This document shows positions 5,830 through 9,432 of a DNA stretch of 9,432 nt, piece after piece. Source of the stretch: Pseudomonadota bacterium (GTDB lineage: Bacteria > Pseudomonadota > Gammaproteobacteria > Burkholderiales > Burkholderiaceae_C); assembly GCA_023435325.1 (NCBI GenBank), contig JAEYRT010000167.1, forward strand, positions 1 through 9,432. The letters run 5' to 3'. The notes under the pieces were generated by a model. It was not told where the DNA came from and ran no database searches. It saw only the letters and a program-made list of their open reading frames with translations. A program made the position numbers and the translations under genes. Each line of letters opens with the position of its first letter. The stretch's first letter is position 1.

Positions 5830-7218
5830 ATGACCAAGAAAAACACGACCAGCAGTCCCAAGGAAGTACAAGCGTTGTTGGGGGATGGCTTGAGCCGCCG
5901 TTGGTGGCAAAGCCCCACCGTGTGGATTGGCGCCGTCACGGTGGCTGCAGCGATAGGGGGCTATCTGTACTGGCAAAGCCAGCAGGCGGCCAATGCCAAG
6001 CCGGTGTACGTCACCCAGGATGTCCAGCGCGGCAATCTGTCCCTCACGGTTTCTGCCAACGGGACGCTGCAACCTACGCGCACGGTCAATATTGGCTCGG
6101 AGTTGTCGGGCACGGTGCGCAACGTGCTGGTGGATGTGAACGACACCGTGAAAAAAGGGCAGGTGCTGGTGGAGCTGGACACCGACAAGCTGCAAGCGCA
6201 GCTCAGCCGCTCCAAGGCATCGGTGGCATCGGCCCAGGCGCGCTTGCAGCAAGCGCAGGCTTCGCTCAAGGAAGCGCGTTCCAGCTTCGCGCGACTGGAA
6301 GAAGTGCACCGCATTTCAGGGGGCAAGGTGCCATCGGCGGCTGAAATGGATTCGGGCCGGGCTTCCGTCGAACGTGCGCAGGCCGAAGCAGCCGCAGCAC
6401 GCGCCTCGGTGGAAGATGCAAGAGCGGCTTTGAAGACCGATGAAACCAATTTGTCCAAGGCAGCGGTGAAGTCCCCCATTGATGGCGTGATCCTGACCCG
6501 CTCGGTAGATCCCGGCAATGCCGTGGCGGCTTCGCTGCAGGCCGTGACCTTGTTTACGGTGGCCGAAGACCTCAAGCAACTGCGCCTGGAAGTCTCGGTC
6601 GATGAGGCCGACATCGGCCAGGTGAAGGAAGGCCAGCGCGCCAGCTTTACGGTCAGCGCCCATCCTTCGCGCACCTACCCAGCCAAGGTCACGCGGGTGG
6701 ACTACGGCTCCACCAAGACTGACAACGTGGTGACCTATCTGGCGCGTTTGGAAGTGCGCAATGATGATCTGTCGCTGCGCCCCGGCATGACCGCATCGGC
6801 CACCATTCGTTCCAACGAACGTTCGGACGTGATGCTGGTGCCCAACGCCGCCTTGCGCTTTACGCCGGTAGGCATGCAGGCGCCTGCAGTGCCCGGTGCG
6901 CAAACCGGCCCCGCAGCAGGCGGTGCAGCTGGTGAGCGCGGCCCGCGTCCCCAGGGGGCTGGTGGTGCAAGCCAAGGTGGCGGCGGCATCATGGGCCAGC
7001 TCATGCCCCAGCGCATGCGCGGCAGTCGCAGCGCAGGCGGCAGCGAAGCATTGGGTGCAGGCCAGACCCGCTACGTGTGGGTGCTGGAAAACGATGCGCC
7101 TGTGGCGGTGCAGGTCAAGACAGGTATCAGCGATGGTCGCATGACGGAAGTGGAAAGCGAAAAGCTGGTGGAAGGCGCCAAGGTCATTACCGATCAGCGC
7201 AGTGGAGCAGCGCGATGA
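5830..7218 (+). CDS. MacA-like periplasmic adaptor (membrane fusion protein)
   Basis: The adaptor links the inner-membrane ABC transporter to the outer-membrane channel. It has 462 residues, about 90 more than I recall for E. coli MacA. In order: a cytoplasmic N-terminus with a TM anchor at about 31-49 instead of a cleaved signal; the first half of the lipoyl domain (about 80-118, with SELSGTVRNVLVDVNDTVKKG); an Ala/Gln/Glu-rich coiled coil (about 119-210); the second lipoyl half (KSPIDGVILTRSVDPGNAV, 214-232); a beta barrel (about 250-330, with LRPGMTASATIR); and a membrane-proximal domain (about 331-455). The last is interrupted by a Gly/Ala/Pro/Gln-rich stretch (about 348-410) before TRYVWVLE. 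A GGAAGA ribosome binding site lies 4-5 nt before the ATG. The stop overlaps the next start as ATGA. Family is sure; the name macA would assume the substrate. Confidence 0.93.
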   Translation: MTKKNTTSSPKEVQALLGDGLSRRWWQSPTVWIGAVTVAAAIGGYLYWQSQQAANAKPVYVTQDVQRGNLSLTVSANGTLQPTRTVNIGSELSGTVRNVLVDVNDTVKKGQVLVELDTDKLQAQLSRSKASVASAQARLQQAQASLKEARSSFARLEEVHRISGGKVPSAAEMDSGRASVERAQAEAAAARASVEDARAALKTDETNLSKAAVKSPIDGVILTRSVDPGNAVAASLQAVTLFTVAEDLKQLRLEVSVDEADIGQVKEGQRASFTVSAHPSRTYPAKVTRVDYGSTKTDNVVTYLARLEVRNDDLSLRPGMTASATIRSNERSDVMLVPNAALRFTPVGMQAPAVPGAQTGPAAGGAAGERGPRPQGAGGASQGGGGIMGQLMPQRMRGSRSAGGSEALGAGQTRYVWVLENDAPVAVQVKTGISDGRMTEVESEKLVEGAKVITDQRSGAAR

Positions 7219-8003
7219 CGGTGCACACCATGCATGACAGCGGCGGTGTGCCGCTGATTCGACTGCGCAACATCGTCAAGGTCTATGGCGAAGGCGGCTT
7301 GGCTTTCAAGGCCCTCAAAGGCTTTGATCTGGATATCGAGCAGGGTGACTTCGTTGCCATCATGGGACCCAGCGGTTCGGGTAAATCCACCGCCATGAAT
7401 ACGCTGGGCTGTCTGGACAGACCGACTTCCGGTGAATACCTGTTCAAAGGCGTGCATGTGGAAGGCCTGGACCGCGATGAGCGTGCCCGGCTGCGCAGAC
7501 GCTATTTTGGCTTTGTGTTCCAGGGCTTTCACTTGCTGCCACGCACCACTGCGCAAGAGAACGTGGAGCTGCCTTTGCTGTATCGCGGCGAAACTGCCCA
7601 GCAACGCAAGGAAGCAGCGGCTAAGGCCTTGGAAGCGGTGGGCCTGAAAGGCTGGGAGCACCACACACCCGCAGAGCTTTCGGGTGGCCAGCAACAGCGC
7701 GTAGCGATTGCACGTGCGATTGTGAGCAACCCTACGGTGCTGCTGGCGGACGAACCCACCGGCAATCTGGACACGCAGCGCAGCGAAGAAATCATGGAGC
7801 TGCTGTGGAAGCTCAATCACGAGCAAGGCATTACGGTGCTCATGGTCACGCACGAGCCGGAAATGGCGGCCTATGCACGCCGCCTGGTGCGTTTCAAAGA
7901 CGGCTTGCTGGACGCCGATGTGCGCAATGAGCCATTGGTGCTGCGCCGGGAAGCGGAGCAGGCAGCCGCAGCTTCCAGCGGCATCCAAGGGGAGGATGCC
8001 TGA
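7215..8003 (+). CDS. ABC transporter ATPase, MacB/LolD-type
   Basis: This cytoplasmic ATPase subunit powers the exporter. All nucleotide-binding motifs are intact in its 262 residues: Walker A GPSGSGKST (51-59), Q-loop Gln103 in FVFQGFHLL, signature LSGGQQQR (155-162), Walker B VLLADE (175-180) with catalytic Glu180, D-loop NLD (184-186) and switch His213 in VTHEPEMA. The sequence RPTSGEYLFKG after Walker A and the FQGFHLLPRTTAQENVELPL stretch are typical of the MacB/LolD/FtsE family. In E. coli MacB this domain is fused to the permease; here it is a separate gene. The ATG at 7215 overlaps the adaptor stop codon and has GGAG 7 nt upstream; the longer open frame from 7077 lies inside the adaptor gene and is not used. 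The last 30 or so residues, Ala/Glu-rich, form a short tail in place of the usual linker. Confidence 0.95.
   Translation: MTVHTMHDSGGVPLIRLRNIVKVYGEGGLAFKALKGFDLDIEQGDFVAIMGPSGSGKSTAMNTLGCLDRPTSGEYLFKGVHVEGLDRDERARLRRRYFGFVFQGFHLLPRTTAQENVELPLLYRGETAQQRKEAAAKALEAVGLKGWEHHTPAELSGGQQQRVAIARAIVSNPTVLLADEPTGNLDTQRSEEIMELLWKLNHEQGITVLMVTHEPEMAAYARRLVRFKDGLLDADVRNEPLVLRREAEQAAAASSGIQGEDA
7989..7995 (+). promoter_or_regulatory. Strong ribosome binding site of the permease gene
   Basis: GGGGAGG lies 7 nt before the permease ATG, inside the last codons of the ATPase gene. Together with the TGATG stop/start overlap it marks the split between the two genes as a true, efficiently used start and not a sequencing frameshift in a fused macB. 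Confidence 0.8.
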
Positions 8004-9208
8004 TGTTTTTCAACACCATTTTGCTGGCGCTGCGCTCCATTCGCCGCAATCTGCTGCGCTCTTTCCTGACCATCCTGGGCATTGTGATTGGCGTGAGTGC
8101 CGTGATCACCATGGTCACGCTGGGCAATGGCGCCACGCTGGCGGTGCAGTCGCAAATCCAGGGGCTGGGTACCAACCTGCTGCAAATTCGTGCAGGCATG
8201 CGCATGGGGCCGGGAGCCGCACCTGCGCCAGCGTTCAAAGACACGGATGCAGATGCCATTGCGGCCCAGATCGGCGGTATTGCTGCCGTGGCGGCAGAAG
8301 CCCGCGCCAGCACCACGCTGGTGGCGGAGGGGCGCAACTGGTCGTCCAGTGTGATCGGGAGCACCAACGACTGGCTGCAGACCGGCAACTGGAAGCTGGC
8401 CCAGGGCCGCGAATTCTCCGACGAAGAAGAACGTGCCGGAGCGTCGGTGTGCATCATTGGCGCGACGCTGCACCGTGAGCTGTATGGCAACTCATCGGAT
8501 GTGCTGGGCCGGGAGATGCGTGTGAAAGCCTTCTCCTGCAACATCATTGGAGTGCTGGAATCCAAAGGCCAGGGCGCATTCGGCAACGACCAGGACGACA
8601 TGGTGCTCATTCCGCTCAAAACCCTGCAGCGCCGCGTGACGGGCAACACCCGCGTCAACACGCTGCTGGTGTCGATGGCGGACGACAGCGACCCCGAACG
8701 CGTGAAGACCAGCCTGCGTGATTTGCTGCGTGAGCTGCGCAAACTGGCCCCTGCGGACGAAGACAACTTCAACGTGCTGGACACCAAACAGCTGGCCGAC
8801 ACCATGGCGGGCACGACCAAGGTGATGACCACTTTGCTCGGTGCTGTGGCTGCGGTGAGTTTGCTGGTGGGCGGCATCGGCATCATGAACATCATGCTGG
8901 TGAGCGTGACCGAGCGCACGCGCGAAATCGGTCTGCGCCTGGCGATTGGGGCACTGGAACGTGAGGTGCTGCTGCAATTCCTGATAGAAGCCGTGGTGCT
9001 GGCGGCGCTGGGTGGCCTGATCGGCATCGGGATTGCCGCTGTCGCGTCGGTGGCGCTGGCGCAGGTCATGCAGGTGCCATTCGTGTTCAATCCGATGGTG
9101 AACATCCTGTCCTTTGTGTTCTCTGCGGCCATCGGTGTGGTGTTTGGCTACTTCCCCGCCCGCCGTGCGGCCCGGCTGGACCCCATTGAGGCACTGCGCC
9201 ACGAATGA
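8003..9208 (+). CDS. ABC transporter permease, MacB/FtsX-type
   Basis: This is the inner-membrane half of the exporter, with 401 residues and the MacB plan: TM1 at about 21-43, a large periplasmic domain (about 44-272), then TM2 (about 274-299), TM3 (about 325-352) and TM4 (about 366-385). The N-terminus LALRSIRRNLLRSFLTILGIVIGVSAVI and the QGLGTNLLQI segment are classic for the family. SVTERTREIGLRLAIGA (301-317) is the coupling region that contacts the ATPase, and the end YFPARRAARLDPIEALRHE is the FtsX-type signature. MacB-type permeases move by conformational coupling (mechanotransmission) instead of passing substrate through the membrane, so the cargo is probably taken up in the periplasm. 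The start overlaps the ATPase stop by one base. Substrate (macrolide, lipopeptide, siderophore or protein) cannot be told from sequence. Confidence 0.95.
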   Translation: MFFNTILLALRSIRRNLLRSFLTILGIVIGVSAVITMVTLGNGATLAVQSQIQGLGTNLLQIRAGMRMGPGAAPAPAFKDTDADAIAAQIGGIAAVAAEARASTTLVAEGRNWSSSVIGSTNDWLQTGNWKLAQGREFSDEEERAGASVCIIGATLHRELYGNSSDVLGREMRVKAFSCNIIGVLESKGQGAFGNDQDDMVLIPLKTLQRRVTGNTRVNTLLVSMADDSDPERVKTSLRDLLRELRKLAPADEDNFNVLDTKQLADTMAGTTKVMTTLLGAVAAVSLLVGGIGIMNIMLVSVTERTREIGLRLAIGALEREVLLQFLIEAVVLAALGGLIGIGIAAVASVALAQVMQVPFVFNPMVNILSFVFSAAIGVVFGYFPARRAARLDPIEALRHE

Positions 9209-9212
9209 TTCG

Positions 9213-9267
9213 ATCCATGTAAAAAAAGCCGGAGGCTCGCAAGAGCACTCCGGCTTTTTTCATGGAT
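9213..9267. terminator. Long bidirectional terminator between the permease gene and nhaA
   Basis: GCCGGAG (9228-9234) pairs with CTCCGGC (9248-9254), flanked by an A-tract (9221-9227) and a T-tract (9255-9260). The stem continues inward as GCTC/GAGC closed by a GCAA tetraloop (9239-9242), with a single bulged A at 9247, and outward as ATCCATG/CATGGAT (9213-9219 and 9261-9267). The A- and T-tracts allow termination on both strands, which suits two convergent genes. Confidence 0.93.
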
Positions 9268-9279
9268 TGCCAGCGCGAA

Positions 9280-9432
9280 TCAGCGTGACAGCTTGTGCCG
9301 TACGGCAAAACCGTAGGCCAGGCCAACGACTGCCGCGGTGGCGGAAGCGCCCAGAATCCCCAGCTTTGCGGCACCCAGCAAGGCCGGATCTGTAAAGGCC
9401 AGGCCGGCCACAAAGATGGCCATGGTAAAGCC
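9280..9432 (-). CDS. nhaA: Na+/H+ antiporter NhaA, C-terminal fragment
   Basis: The last 50 residues of a gene that enters from the right on the minus strand, ending with TGA (9282-9280). NhaA is an inner-membrane antiporter that exports Na+ in exchange for H+. The fragment begins GFTMAIFVAGLAF, corresponding to the GFTMSIFIASLAF segment I recall near the end of E. coli NhaA. A short loop with TDPALLGAAKLGILGAS follows, then a last transmembrane helix (about residues 25-43) and a basic tail ending HKLSR. The order loop-AKLGIL-helix matches the family well. It converges with the export operon. Confidence 0.85.
   Translation of the reverse strand, partial: GFTMAIFVAGLAFTDPALLGAAKLGILGASATAAVVGLAYGFAVRHKLSR

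Noticed and set aside
7995..8010. Frameshift or sequencing error splitting a fused macB
   Set aside because: A strong ribosome binding site, a one-base stop/start overlap and a normal permease N-terminus all support two genuine genes.
7894..9132. Long open frame (412 codons) on the minus strand across the permease gene
   Set aside because: It is the antisense shadow of a clear MacB-type permease; the product is Ser/Arg/Thr-rich low-complexity sequence with no recognisable domain. High third-position G+C explains its length.

Overview
The window is about 9.4 kb of G+C-rich, densely coding chromosomal DNA. The proteins look like those of a betaproteobacterium of the order Burkholderiales, most likely family Comamonadaceae (Comamonas or a close relative). 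This placement is an inference from protein style, codon use and the stand-alone cobA next to a ybiB-type gene. No rRNA, tRNA, CRISPR array, insertion sequence or phage gene is visible, and the content is mostly core or housekeeping genes.

Layout. (1) 2-220 (+): the C-terminal end of an AMP-forming acyl-CoA synthetase. (2) 221-345: a short AT-rich gap with a 14-bp inverted repeat lying between convergent genes. (3) 346-2090 (-): a two-gene unit with a 4-bp overlap, ybiB (a TrpD-like DNA-binding protein) followed by cobA (uroporphyrinogen-III C-methyltransferase, siroheme/cobalamin branch). (4) 2091-2349: a divergent intergenic region, AT-rich on the ybiB side. (5) 2350-2994 (+): a DUF937/YidB-like protein ending in an EF-hand-like motif, closed by a clear terminator. 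(6) 3113-4162 (+): tsaD, the tRNA t6A synthesis enzyme, also closed by a clear terminator. (7) 4338-9208 (+): a four-gene operon for a complete MacAB/TolC-type tripartite export system: outer-membrane lipoprotein, periplasmic adaptor, ABC ATPase, ABC permease. (8) 9213-9267: a long, nearly symmetrical terminator hairpin. (9) 9280-9432 (-): the C-terminal end of an NhaA Na+/H+ antiporter.

How the genes work together. The export operon is tightly coupled: a 19-bp gap, then an ATGA overlap, then a TGATG overlap. It should build a pump that takes substrate from the periplasm or inner membrane and passes it through the adaptor and outer-membrane channel, powered by ATP. The MacB component is split into separate ATPase and permease genes instead of one fused protein. 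The substrate cannot be read from sequence. The ybiB-cobA pair joins a nucleic-acid-binding TrpD2-type protein to siroheme synthesis; translational coupling is likely.

I did not find an unmistakably new system. The points most worth a second look are the C-terminal EF-hand-like loop in the DUF937 protein, the Gly/Ala-rich insert in the adaptor, the split MacB, the ybiB-cobA coupling and a few inverted repeats in the intergenic regions.
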